From Oppiella nova (taxonomy: Eukaryota > Arthropoda > Arachnida > Sarcoptiformes > Oppiidae), in assembly GCA_905397405.1 (NCBI GenBank), contig CAJPVJ010000353.1, positions 1 to 27,462 of the forward strand: DNA of 27,462 nucleotides, written 5' to 3'. Each line of letters begins with the position of its first letter. The first letter of the stretch is position 1. Both the position numbers and the translations under genes were made by a program. Shown piece by piece: positions 9,665 to 23,200 of this stretch. The notes below the pieces were generated by a model that worked only from the letters and a program-made list of their open reading frames with translations, had not been told where the DNA came from and made no database searches.

Positions 9665-12600
9665 GTAAGTAATCGATAAATTAATTTACTAAAACTTTTA
9701 TAATTATTTACATTCAGGGTGTTTTAGAATGCAAATTAGATTTTATAAGTCTTTATAAGGTATTGGTAATAAAAATTGAACAAATATTTTTCAAATGCAT
9801 ACTAAAAATACATTATATTCTTACCCCTCATATAAACCACAAAAATATAATATTATAACTAGGAATGCAATAAAAATGGACAAAAAAGTGGGTTTTATAA
9901 ATGCGGCTATACCTGTATCCCTGTGATTAATACAAAACTCTCACTATCGTAATCAGTTTTTGATTTTCAAAAATATTAATACTTTATAATAAGTTTATAT
10001 GAATACTAGTTTATATAATATTAACTTTATATAATACTTATTTGATAAAATTGTATGACCATTTATAATAATTTTCTTTAAATTTCTTGATTACTCAGTA
10101 TATTTTATTATTCATAATTTATTTTTTAATCGATTAATAAAAGTTTGAGTATTTTATCAATTGAATACTCATATAAAATTATTATAAAGGATTAAAATAT
10201 TAAAAATCAAAAATCGATTAAAATAGTGAATAAGTTTTGTATTAATCACAGTGATACAGGTATAGCCACATTTATAATACCCATTTTTTGTCCATTTTTA
10301 TTGCATTCCTAATTATAACATTTTAATTATAATTAATTAAAATCTAACGCTAATTATTATGGTATTGTAGGGCAATGGCGGCCAAACCTACGTACACAGT
10401 GGTTGCCCCCAAAAAATTGAGGCCAAACACTGACTTTGATGTAAGTGTGTCGGTGTCCGACCTGACGGCCCCCTTACAAGTGAGCGCTACGGTCAGTGGC
10501 GGTCCCAACAACAACACCATCAACGGGACGGTAGCTTTCAACGCATCCGAGACTAAGGTTATAAGTCTGGCTATAGGCGACTGGCCTGAGGGCGCCTACA
10601 AGTTGTACATCGAGGGCATCGGCGAAGTGTACTTCCCTATTGTGGTGCCACCGGAGCCAACGCCCAGGCCTTACCACATAACCCCCGGTTCAGTGACTCC
10701 CGGGTATGTAACCAAAAGTGAGCCGGCAAAGGCGTCCGGTTTCCGCAATGAGGTGGCCCTGGTGTTTGAGCCCAAGAGTGTGTCCGTATTCATACAGACC
10801 GATAAAGCCATGTATAAACCGGCACAGAAGGTACAGTTCCGGGCACTGGTAGTCAAACCGTCGCTATTACCTAAACTCAACACATCTATCGATATCCACA
10901 TAAAGGTATGATTTTTTCGTACATTATATTCAATTATGTTTGAAATGTTTTGTTAAAAATCTATTGAATGTATTAAAGGACGCGAACGGAAATCGTATCA
11001 AACAGTGGACTAAAGTTATGCCTATTAATGGTGTGGTTTCGGAGGAACTACAGCTCTCTGAGCAGCCAGTGCTCGGCGACTGGATTATAGTCGTGGAGGC
11101 GTTGGGACACAAACATGAAAAAGGGTTTTCGGTGGCCGAGTATGTGTTGCCCACGTTTGACGTCGAGATAGCCCTACCCTCCTATGCGACCCGTAGTAAG
11201 TCCGATATGATGGCGACCATCAAAGCTGTCTATACGTACGGAAAGCCCGTTAAGGGAGACCTCACTCTCACCGTTCAGACTAAGGACTATAATCCGAGTA
11301 ATTATTAATAGATTTTATTATTTATTGAATTTCTGTGTATCATAAGAATATTCTGTATGTTTTGGAAATCATAGGCAAATACCGAACCAAAGCTCCTATA
11401 GACGGAACAGTAGACATACCCATCGATATCATGGATGACTTGAGTCTTCAGAATAACTTCTACGGCGACAAAGAGGTTGAGTTCGTGGCGGAGGTGAAGG
11501 AGGCGCTGACGGGACGGAAGTATAATAAGTCAAAGACTATGAAAATACACGAAAGAGACGTAAAGGTGGAGCTCATCAAGACGTCCAAGACTTTTAAGCC
11601 GGGCCTCAAATACACGGTTATCGTGAAAGTGAGTTATCAGGACAACACACCCGTCGAGGATAACGGCCCGCAAGTGACTCTCCGGTATGGCTATGACTAT
11701 AACGAGCATCAGTGGAACGACACGTTGCTATTGAAACCCGTCAAAGGGATGGTCATTGCGGAGGTATTGCCGGCTAAAGGGAAAGACATGTTGGGAATGA
11801 AGGCTGAATACAAGGGTCAGTCATATAATACTGAACACATACAGAAGGCTGAGTCGCCGTCCAATAACTACATTCAAGTGATCCGAAGTGACACCAAAGA
11901 TGTCAGTGTCGGTCAAGACATCAAATTGACGGTCACTGCCACCGAACCCATGAAACAACTCGTCTATCAAGTGATGGGAAAGGGAGCTATAGTACAGGCG
12001 GGCACTCTGTCGCCAAATAACAGCACGTCCTATGAGTTTACAGTGAAAGCCGACCAACGACTGGCCCCTAAGGCACGGGTAGTCTGTTATTACGTGCGCG
12101 ACGAGAACCAGGAGGTGGTGGCCGACGCCCTGAACCTCGATGTCGACGGTGTGTTCCGAACGCCGGTTACCGTCGATACGGACGTCAAAGAGACCAAACC
12201 GGGAGCGCCGGTAGCCGTGAGAGTGGACACGAAGCCCAACGCCTCGGTGCACGTGTTAGGTGTCGACCAATCGACGGTGTGTTCCGAACGCCGGTTACCG
12301 TCGATACGGACGTCAAAGAGACGAAACCGGGAGCGCCGGTAGCCGTGAGAGTGGACACGAAGCCCAACGCCTCGGTGCACGTGTTGGGTGTCGACCAAAG
12401 CGTACTTTTGCTGAAATCTGGTTATGATTTGAGTCGTGAGGATGTGATCAAAGAGTTGCAGACATACGACGCGGCGAAGGCTGGCGATGAGGGCCAGTAC
12501 TCGAGGTATTGGTGGCCCGGATCGGCCACTACTGGTGAGGTGTTTGACGACTCGGGAGTTGTGGTGCTGTCCAATGGACTCATTCATAGACATCAGCCGT

Positions 12601-15600
12601 ACAGTGAGTTTTTGAATACGTTTTTTGATTTTGTATTTTATTTTTTGATGTGATTTGCGCTAACATTAGACATAAGTTTGTCTCATATTTTGATTGAATT
12701 GATTTTGTTTGGCATTTATAGTAATGCTGTGTTTGCTATGCGATTGAATCTTTATCTTGTGAACACTTGCAGAATATTCTGTATATTCTGTATGTTTTTG
12801 ATTTTATTTGCGATATATCTATACAAACAAATTAATTTTAGCCTACAATACATTTGTTTGTCTATATTTATTACAAATTGTTTTAAAAAATTAAGGCATA
12901 TTTTTATCAATTATTTTATATGTTTTTGATTTTATTTGCGATATATCTATACAAACAAATTAATTTTAACCTACAATACATTTGTTTGTCTATATTTATT
13001 ACAAATTGTTTTAAAAAATTAAGGCATATTTTTATCAATTATTTTATTGTTAATTACTAACCCTATCGTGTATTGCTGGCGAATTAAACACATGTTTGTT
13101 GTTATGATTGCTTAACACCATTGTACCGTTGAATACGTACTTAATGAATGTCCCCTAATATAAATTGTCGATAATATGTCAATAATTGTGCGAATGTTTG
13201 TCATACCTTTCCCTTAAATTATGCGCGATATATAGGCGACTATTTCATTGCTGATGATGCTGTTGGTGTCCCTATGGCTGAGATGGCCATGGAAAAGGGG
13301 GCAGTTTTTGATGCCCCGGTCTCTGCAGTTCATATGAAAAAGTTTGCCATCAATTTTGCCGCTGAAGCTCCCGGTGCTGTCGGGGATGTTATGGCTAGCA
13401 GTGAGCCGCCGAAACTTAGGAAAGACTTTCCCGAGACCTGGATCTGGGAGTCCATTACTGCCCTGTATTTGAGTCTATTTTTTATTTTCATTACTATTTC
13501 CGAAGACTCATAAAACACAATAGTTTTGATGACCGAAACATTTATATAACATTTTAGTGTAAAATGTTTATTCAGGATTAGTTTATATTTAATGTTTTAT
13601 TAACACAATTAACACGGCTCATTTGCTATTGCCAAACTTATTTCAATTTACAAATGCATAATTACTAATTATGAATTTTTTGTTGATAATTCTTAGTTTA
13701 TTGCATGAATAGTATTAGTAGTGTTTGAAATAATCATTTTAAATGTTCCCATCCCTTTACGTAAACCATATTTATTACATAGTGTATGAATACGGGAATC
13801 TCGAATCTTTTGGAAGTGTGGCTGGTTTTGGAGGTGGGGGCGCACCCATACCCAAGCAATCACAATTAGAAATGCGGTCATTTGCATCCCGGGGTCCCCC
13901 CGGTATGGCCATCACTCAGACGACTAGTGCTCCCAAACTAAGGAAACACTTTCCCGAGACCTGGATCTGGGAGTCCACTACTGCCCTGTATTTGAGTCTA
14001 TATTTCATTTTCATTACTATTTCTGAAGACTCGTAAAACACAATAGTTTTGATGACCGAAACACTTATATAACATTTTAATGTTTTATTAACACAATTAA
14101 CTCGCTCATTTGCTATTGCCACGCGTATTTCAATTTAAATTTAACTGATTATGGATTTTTGTTAATAATTCTTAGTTTATTGCATGAATAGTATTAGTAG
14201 TGTTTGAAATAATCATTTTCAATGTTCCCATCCCTTTACGTAAACCATATTTATTATAGGATATGAACACAGGGGTGTCATAGCTTTTGGAAGTTCGGGT
14301 GGTTTTGGAGGTGGGAGGGCACCCATGCCTATGTCTATACAACCACAAATGCGGGGACTTGCATCCAATTCCTTTCCATCCCAGGGTGCCATCACTCAGA
14401 CGACTAGTTCCCCCAAACTAAGGAAACACTTTCCCGAGACCTGGATCTGGGAGTCCACTACTGCCCTGTATTTTGAGTTTATATTTCATTTTAAAAATCA
14501 TTTCATGAAACACACGATAAGTTTTTGTGACCGAAACACACGAATGAATAGATTTTATGAATTCATTGCACTGTTTATGAAAATACTATTTATAAATGAA
14601 TTTCATTTATCATGCAATCAATGTCTAACGAATCATACTAATACTTACACCGGGTTAACAAGTTTTATGTTTAAATATACCTAGTACAGTACCTAAACAT
14701 GAGACTGGTATACCTAAGCGCACACTTTTCTACCCTAAAAAATTAATCGCATGAATTTTCACTTTACATTTCTCACTCTATACCTTTCCCATCCCTTTCC
14801 CCTTAAACCTGTCCAATATAGGAGTTTATCATAGTATGCCTATGTTTGGTGCCGCCGGGGGACCCCTTTTTGGTGGGGTTGATGGGGCCAGCCTTGGAGT
14901 TTTCGGGGCGGTACAATCTACATTTGCATTTGGTAGCAACAGTAGCTTCGGTACCCCTGTGGCTACCAGTGCTCTGACAGTACCGCCGAAGCTTAGGAAA
15001 CACTTTCCCGAGACCTGGATCTGGGAGTCCACTACTGCCCTGTACTTTGAGTTCACTTTTTATTTATTATTTTGATTAATACTTAATGTTTTTTTTGTGA
15101 CCGAAACGCGCGATTCAAATAAGTTTGCCTAAAGTTTTGAAACTATTTCTAAATGTTTAATAATTTATAACTAACTATCAATATAATCATACTTATTATG
15201 TATAGTGTTATGTTTAGTTTTAATCATATATGTGAAATGTATTTATTGTTTAGTATACCGGCGCCGATACAATAGGCCACCAAGGCCTGGTGATCGTGTA
15301 CGTGCTGCTGCTAGGGTTGCCATTATGACCACGGCCCTTCCCATGGTATTTGCTAGCACTGTAATGCCTGCTAAACACATTAAATCTGAACCTAAATCAA
15401 CCGATAAGTTAAAAGTTAGGAAACACTTTCCCGAGACCTGGATCTGGGAGTCCACTACTGCCCTGTATTTGAGTTTATATATTATTTTCATTACTATATC
15501 TTAAAGCACTCAATAGATTTGCGATCGAAACACATGAATGAAAATGTTTTGTTAATTCATTGCAATTATAATTTTTTAAATGAATTTTATTTTTGACTAA

Positions 15601-16423
15601 ATCGCTACAAAATAACCATGTTGCTATGCTTAAGCATTAACGTTCAAATTCTGTATAATTTTCTATTGGAGCTCATCTGGGTCCCTAAATTTTATGCCCA
15701 CCACCATCTTATACAACCTCCCGGTGCTGTCAATATCTTGACACATAGAAAAACTAATATCAATATTTATATTATAATTATAATGCGAATAATTATTAAT
15801 TACATAGTTTAAAAATATTTATCATAAATATTATTGTTTATGCATTTTGTCAATACCTTGGTGCTCCCAAACAGCTCCCATTGACAGCCCTGTGTATGGC
15901 CCAGAAGGGGAAGAAGACGGGGTTTTCTTTTTGGATGCCGAGGAGGAGCTCCAGGAGCCGGTGGCAAAGAAGGCCTTCCTTATGCCTTCCTTTAGCAAAG
16001 ATTTCAGTGCAACTCAAGGGTCGGCCGATAGTTCCGGCGCCCACACCACTAGAAATGCACCCAAACCTAGGAAACACTTTCCCGAGACCTGGATCTGGGC
16101 GTCCATTAGTGCCCTGTATTTGAGTCTATATTTCATTTTCATTACTATTTCGCTGAAAACACTCAATAGTTTTGCGATCGAAACTCGTGTTTGAAATTGT
16201 TTTGTGAAATTCATTGCAATTTTTGATATTTTTAATTGTATTAAGCTTTTGATACAATATCGCTCCCTAACTAATCGTATTGCTGTCTAATTGCTTGTAC
16301 CTGTTGACTTGTTTACATTAATTGTTTACTAAAATTATTTGCATTTTGTTTATTTTTACTGCACTTATAAAAGTAATTTATGATAATTTATAACTTATAA
16401 ACCTGGTTATAGGACTCGTCATT

Positions 16424-16467
<44 letters not shown>

Positions 16468-17508
16468 CAATGATTTCCACGAAACTGATAAATAATATAT
16501 CATTTTTATGACTTATTATCTATTTTCAAGTATATATTGAATTAATAGGTCACTTAAAATAGTATTATTTCTAGTACTGTATTAACTTTTTGGATAGTTT
16601 TGTAAGAATAGTATAGATTATATTGCATAATAATATAAGTTATACTGAGTATTTAAAATGTTTTGCGATCCCTTTCCCCTTAATCGTACCCCAATGTAGT
16701 TCCCAATGATTATTATGACTCGGATGGGGATTTCCTTTTGGATTACGAAGAGGAGCTCGAGGCGCCGCCGGCAAAGAGGACTTTCGTTGCCGAGTCTAAT
16801 GATATCAGTGCTACTAATGTCGGCGCCCACACCACTAGTAATGCACCCAAACTAAGGAAACACTTTCCCGAGACCTGGATCTGGGAGTCCATTACTGCCC
16901 TGTATTTTACTCTATATTTCATTTTCATTACTATATCTTTAAGCACTCAATAGATTTGCGATCGAAACGCATGAATGAAAATGTTTTGTTAATTCATTGC
17001 AATTATAATTTTTAAAATGAATTTTACTATTGACTAAATTGCTGACAAAATGACCATGTTGCTGTGCAAGTGCACCAACGCTCAAATTCTGTATAATTTC
17101 CTATTGGAGCTCATCTGGGTCTCTAAATTTTATGCATTTCACAATCTTTCAAAACCTCCCGGTGCTGCCAATATCTTGACACATATGAAAACTAATATCA
17201 ATATTTATATTATAATTATAATGCGAATTAATTTAATTAATTACATAATTTAAACATATAGTAGTTATAATTAAGTTTATATATAATTATAAGGGCTGAT
17301 ACGCTACCATTACAGACCATTGGGGAGGTTAGTAAAAGGTGGTAAAGCCATGGTTATAAAGGCTAAAAAGGCCCCCAGAAAAGATGTGGCTGAGCATGGT
17401 CAAGTTTTAAAGGCTGCCATTATTACTGATACTATTGCCGAACCTGTAAAAGTTAGAAAACATTTTCCTGATACCTGGTTATGGGACACCAGATTAGCAG
17501 GGTATTTG

Positions 17509-17555
<47 letters not shown>

Positions 17556-20156
17556 CAATGATTCACACGAAACGGACGAATAATATATAATTTTTATGAC
17601 TTATTATTTAATTTCAAACGTATATTGAATTAATAAGTCGCTTAAAATAGTAACTTATTATTTCGAGAATTAAGTTTTTGAATAGTTTTGTAATAATAGT
17701 ATAGATTATAGTGTACTGTATAATGTAAGTAATATTCACAATCTCTTGCGACCCCTTTCCCCTTAATCGCACCCCAATGTAGTTCCCGATGATTATTATG
17801 ACTCGGATGAGAATCACGGTTTCGTTTTGGATTCGGTGGAGGAGGGGAGGAGTGGGAGGAGGAGCCGGTGGCAAAGAAGGCCTTCGTTGTCGAGTCTAAT
17901 GATATCAGTGCTACTCGAGAATCAGTCGATAGTGCCGGCGCCCACACCACTAGTAATGCACCCAATCTAAGGAAACACTTTCCCGAGACCTGGATCTGGG
18001 GGTCCATTACTGCCCTGTATTTGAGTCTATATTTCATTTTCATTACTATTTCGCTGAAAACACTCAATAGTTTTGCGATCGAAACTCGTATTTGAAATTG
18101 TTTTGTGAAATTCATTGCAATGTTTGATACTTTCAATTGAATTAAGCTTTTCATACAAAATCACTTCCAAACTAATTGTATTAATACTGCTGTGCTATTG
18201 CATTAACACCCCTACCCTGTTGACTTATTTGCATTAATTGTTTACTTTGATTATTTGCTTTTTTGGTTAATTTTGTCGCACTTATAAAACTATTTTCTCA
18301 TAAACCAACTGGGTGAATATTCCAGTTATATTCCAAATATTATTATAGTTTTAATTTACGTTTTAAAACATCCCGGTGCTGACCATGGATTTGCCAAACA
18401 AATATGTTGTTTAGATTTGTAATTATAATATTACAGTAGTGAATTTATTTATGTTTATGAATAGTACAGAATAATTATATTAAGCAAAACAAGTTGTATT
18501 AGGGGTACACCACTACCGCCACATAATCGGTACAAACAGCTGAGTAGTAGGTGACTTAGGGGCTGGTATGGCAAGACCTCAGACTATGTTTAAAACCCTA
18601 GACCCAGAATATGCTGATAACTATATATAATGTATGATTATATTATATTTAGTGAGACGGCTCTATAGGTACCGATCGCGGTCACGGTCTCAGTCGAGAT
18701 CCCGTTCCCGATCACCCGATAGCCCTACGTATGAATACCACAAGAGGAACCGGGTCATGTCTGGGGAAGGAATTGTACTTGATACTCACACTTCTCGTAA
18801 TAAGTTAGAAGTTAGAAAACATTTTCCCGAAACATGGTTATGGGACTCGATATTAGCCGGGTATTTGTTCCCTCCCTCTCCCATTCACCCAATAGAGTGA
18901 CCGAAATTTTTATAAATTTTTTTACTACATTTAATTCACTAATAATTTTTATAAAGCTTAGAATATTCTATCCCAATCCCATTGTTTGCTAGCTTATGTT
19001 TTAACAACATAAAGTCAAACAACAATCAAATTTAGTTTAACCACCAAAGTGGAATACTATTTTTTTGTTGACCAGGGGGTGCTTTCAGACCGCGAAACAT
19101 ACCCCGAATTATCTCATTAGACCGATTCCAATCGGTTCCGACCTCCCTGTCCGCTGTACGGCCGCATACGGCACACCCTAAGGCTAATCATCTCAAGAAA
19201 GTTAGAAAACATTTCCCCGAAACATGGCTCTGGGAATCAACATCAGCCAGGTATTGGCTATCTACCCTCCCATTGTTTGCTGTGCTTTACTTGCTAGTCT
19301 ATATGCTTTAACAAACAGGGCAATTTATACAGTACGAGTATCACCAGAATTATTTAAATAACCCACAACCTGTTTTAATTATTTAAACTTTATTAATAAT
19401 TATTATTGGTGATGGGTAATTTATAGTTAGTTCATAAATAATTATCAAATTTAGTTTAAACACCAAATGGGATACCATTTATTTTGTTGACCAGGGGGTG
19501 CCTTTAGACCGCCACACCTACCAGCGATTTTTGCAATAATCCGATTCCAAGCGGNTACTCTATATTTCATTTTCATTACTATATCTTTAAGCACTCAATA
19601 GATTTGCGATCGAAACGCATGAATGAAAATGTTTTGTTAATTCATTGCAATTATAATTTTTAAAATGAATTTTACTATTGACTAAATTGCTGACAAAATG
19701 ACCATGTTGCTATGCAAGTGCACCAACGCTCAAATTCTGTATAATTTCCTATTGGAGCTCATCTGGGTCTCTAAATTTTATGCATTTCACAATCTTTCAA
19801 AACCTCCCGGTGCTGCCAATATCTTGACACATATGAAAACTAATATCAATATTTATATTATAATTATAATGCGAATTAATTTAATTAATTACATAATTTA
19901 AACATATAGTAGTTATAATTAAGTTTATATATAATTATAAGGGCTGATACGCTACCATTACAGACCATTGGGGAGGTTAGTAAAAGGTGGTAAAGCCATG
20001 GTTATAAAGGCTAAAAAGGCCCCCAGAAAAGATGTGGCTGAGCATGGTCAAGTTTTAAAGGCTGCCATTATTACTGATACTATTGCCGAACCTGTAAAAG
20101 TTAGAAAACATTTTCCTGATACCTGGTTATGGGACACCAGATTAGCAGGGTATTTG

Positions 20157-20203
<47 letters not shown>

Positions 20204-23200
20204 CAATGATTCACACGAAACGGACGAATAATATATAATTTTTATGACTTATTATTTAATTTCAAACGTATATTGAATTAATAAGTCGCTTAAAATAGTA
20301 ACTTATTATTTCGAGAATTAAGTTTTTGAATAGTTTTGTAATAATAGTATAGATTATAGTGTACTGTATAATGTAAGTAATATTCACAATCTCTTGCGAC
20401 CCCTTTCCCCTTAATCGCACCCCAATGTAGTTCCCGATGATTATTATGACTCGGATGAGAATCACGGTTTCGTTTTGGATTCGGTGGAGGAGTGGGAGGA
20501 GGAGCCGGTGGCAAAGAAGGCCTTCGTTGTCGAGTCTAATGATATCAGTGCTACTCGAGGATCAGTCGATAGTGCCGGCGCCCACACCACTAGTAATGCA
20601 CCCAATCTAAGGAAACACTTTCCCGAGACCTGGATCTGGGCGTCCATTACTGCCCTGTATTTGAGTCTATATTTCATTTTCATTACTATTTCGCTCAAAA
20701 CACTCAATAGTTTTGAAATCGAAATCCATGTATTTGAAATTGTTTTGTGAAATTCATTGCAATGTTTGATACTTTCAATTGAATTAAGCTTTTCATACAA
20801 AATCGCTTCCAAACTAATTGTATTAATACTGCTGTGCTATTGCATTAACACCCCTACCCTGTTGACTTATTTGCATTAATTGTTTACTTTGATTATTTGC
20901 TTTTTTGGTTAATTTTGTCGCACTTATAAAACTATTTTCTCATAAACCAACTGGGTGAATATTCCAGTTATATTCCAAATATTATTATAGTTTTAATTTA
21001 CGTTTTAAAACATCCCGGTGCTGACCATGGGTTTGCCAAACAAATATGTTGTTTAGATTTGTAATTATAATATTACAGTAGTGAATTTATTTATGTTTAT
21101 GAATAGTACAGAATAATTATATTAAGCAAAACAAGTTGTATTAGGGGTACACCACTACCGCCACATAATCGGTACAAACAGCTGAGTAGTAGGTGACTTA
21201 GGGGCTGGTATGGCAAGACCTCAGACTATGTTTAAAACCCTAGACCCAGAATATGCTGATAACTATATATAATGTATGATTATATTATATTTAGTGAGAC
21301 GGCTCTATAGGTACCGATCGCGGTCACGGTCTCAGTCGAGATCCCGTTCCCGATCACCCGATAGCCCTACGTATGAATACCACAAGAGGAACCGGGTCAT
21401 GTCTGGGGAAGGAATTGTACTTGATACTCACACTTCTCGTAATAAGTTAGAAGTTAGAAAACATTTTCCCGAAACATGGTTATGGGACTCGATATTAGCC
21501 GGGTATTTGTTCCCTCCCTCTCCCATTCACCCAATAGAGTGACCGAAATTTTTATAAATTTTTTTACTACATTTAATTCACTAATAATTTTTATAAAGCT
21601 TAGAATATTCTATCCCAATCCCATTGTTNGCCCTACGTATGAATACCACAAGAGGAACCGGGTCATGTCTGGGGAAGGAATTGTACTTGATACTCACACT
21701 TCTCGTAATAAGTTAGAAGTTAGAAAACATTTTCCCGAAACATGGTTATGGGACTCGATATTAGCCGGGTATTTGTTCCCTCCCTCTCCCATTCACCCAA
21801 TAGAGTGACCGAAATTTTTATAAATTTTTTTACTACATTTAATTCACTAATAATTTTTATAAAGCTTAGAATATTCTATCCCAATCCCATTGTTTGCTAG
21901 CTTATGTTTTAACAACATAAAGTCAAACAACAATCAAATTTAGTTTAACCACCAAAGTGGAATACCATTTTTTTGTTGACCAGGGGGTGCTTTCAGACCG
22001 CGAAACATACCCCGAATTATCTCATTAGACCGATTCCAATCGGTTCCGACCTCCCTGTCCGCTGTACGGCCGCATAGGCACACCCTAAGGCTAATCATCT
22101 CAAGAAAGTTAGAAAACATTTCCCCGAAACATGGCTCTGGGAATCAACATCAGCCAGGTATTGGCTATCTACCCTCCCATTGTTTGCTGTGCTTTACTTG
22201 CTAGTCTATATGCTTTAACAAACAGGGCAATTTATACAGTACGAGTATCACCAGAATTATTTAAATAACCCACAACCTGTTTTAATTATTTAAACTTTAT
22301 TGATAATTATTATTGGTGATGGGTAATTTATAGTTAGTTCATAAATAATTATCAAATTTAGTTTAAACACCAAATGGGATACCATTTATTTTGTTGACCA
22401 GGGGGTGCCTTTAGACCGCCACACCTACCAGCGATTTTTGCAATAATCCGATTCCAAGCGGTCCCGCCCTCCCATTTGAGCGCTATAGGGGCTCCACATC
22501 CCACACCATTGCCGGGTACGGCACACCCTAAGCCTAACCACCTCAAGAAAGTTAGAAAACATTTCCCCGAAACATGGCTCTGGGAGTCCACGTCAGCCGG
22601 GTATCCTACACACCCTTAATCCCATTTTGCATCCCTTTCCCTTTTGCATACATTTCCGCTTAAAAGCTATTAATGTATTAATGATAATTGTTTTGCTCTC
22701 TCCCCTCCCTCTCTCACTCACCCAATAGTTTGACCGAATTTCTTATAAGTTTTTTTTACTATATTTAATGAACAAATAATTTTTGTTCAAATTTCATATT
22801 TTTATTAGTTTAAAGTTTTATAAGGCTTAGAATAATCTATAAGTGTATTTATATGGCTATAATTGTATTATATTTAGAGAGTGAATATCGGCGTAAATTC
22901 AAGCAAATGGATGACGAGCCGGTAAGGGGTAGGGGTAGTCGTGGTGGTATGCTATCACTACAATCCTTAGGCGGTAGACTACAAAAGGCTTCAAGAGTGC
23001 TTGATCACATTAAAACGCCTGTCGCTACTAATAATAACATTAATAAAGTAGATGTTAGACAACATTTCCCCGAAACCTGGTTATGGGAATCGACACTAAC
23101 ATGGTATTGGCGCTCTCTCTCTCTCTCACTCACTCACTCACCCAATGGTTTGACAGAAACTAAAATATGAAATTTTATACCGTTTTACTCAACAATTCTA

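Larger units (their letters stand above)
19556..21628 (+). repeat. Redundant contig: second copy of 16908-18986
   Basis: Near-identical to 16908-18986 at an offset of 2648, falling to 2642 after small indels. It is bounded on both sides by single Ns and includes copies of the intronic block and of cassettes 8, 9 and 10. The differences are few substitutions and indels, as between alleles. I read it as an alternative haplotype placed in line, not a true array expansion. Confidence 0.85.
21630..22461 (+). repeat. Overlap of third contig with the end of the first (18722-19554)
   Basis: About 832 bases near-identical to 18722-19554. The end of contig 1 and the start of contig 3 overlap, so the natural locus probably runs 1-19554 then 22462 onward. 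Confidence 0.85.

Noticed and set aside
10906-12342. Reading the exon 4 frame to its stop at 12340-12342 as the true end of a short TEP
   Set aside because: The stop is created by the 128-base duplication; the conserved family sequence resumes in the second copy and all later phases fit.
15612-15812. A small conserved gene or extra cassette (open frame conserved at 17050-17253)
   Set aside because: No acceptor in the cassette phase, no HFPETW end and no donor. Similarity follows from duplication of the whole intron unit.
17316-17332. CAG at 17313-17315 as the acceptor of cassette 8
   Set aside because: In the phase fixed by exon 4 it runs into TAG at once; the AG at 17331-17332 keeps the frame.
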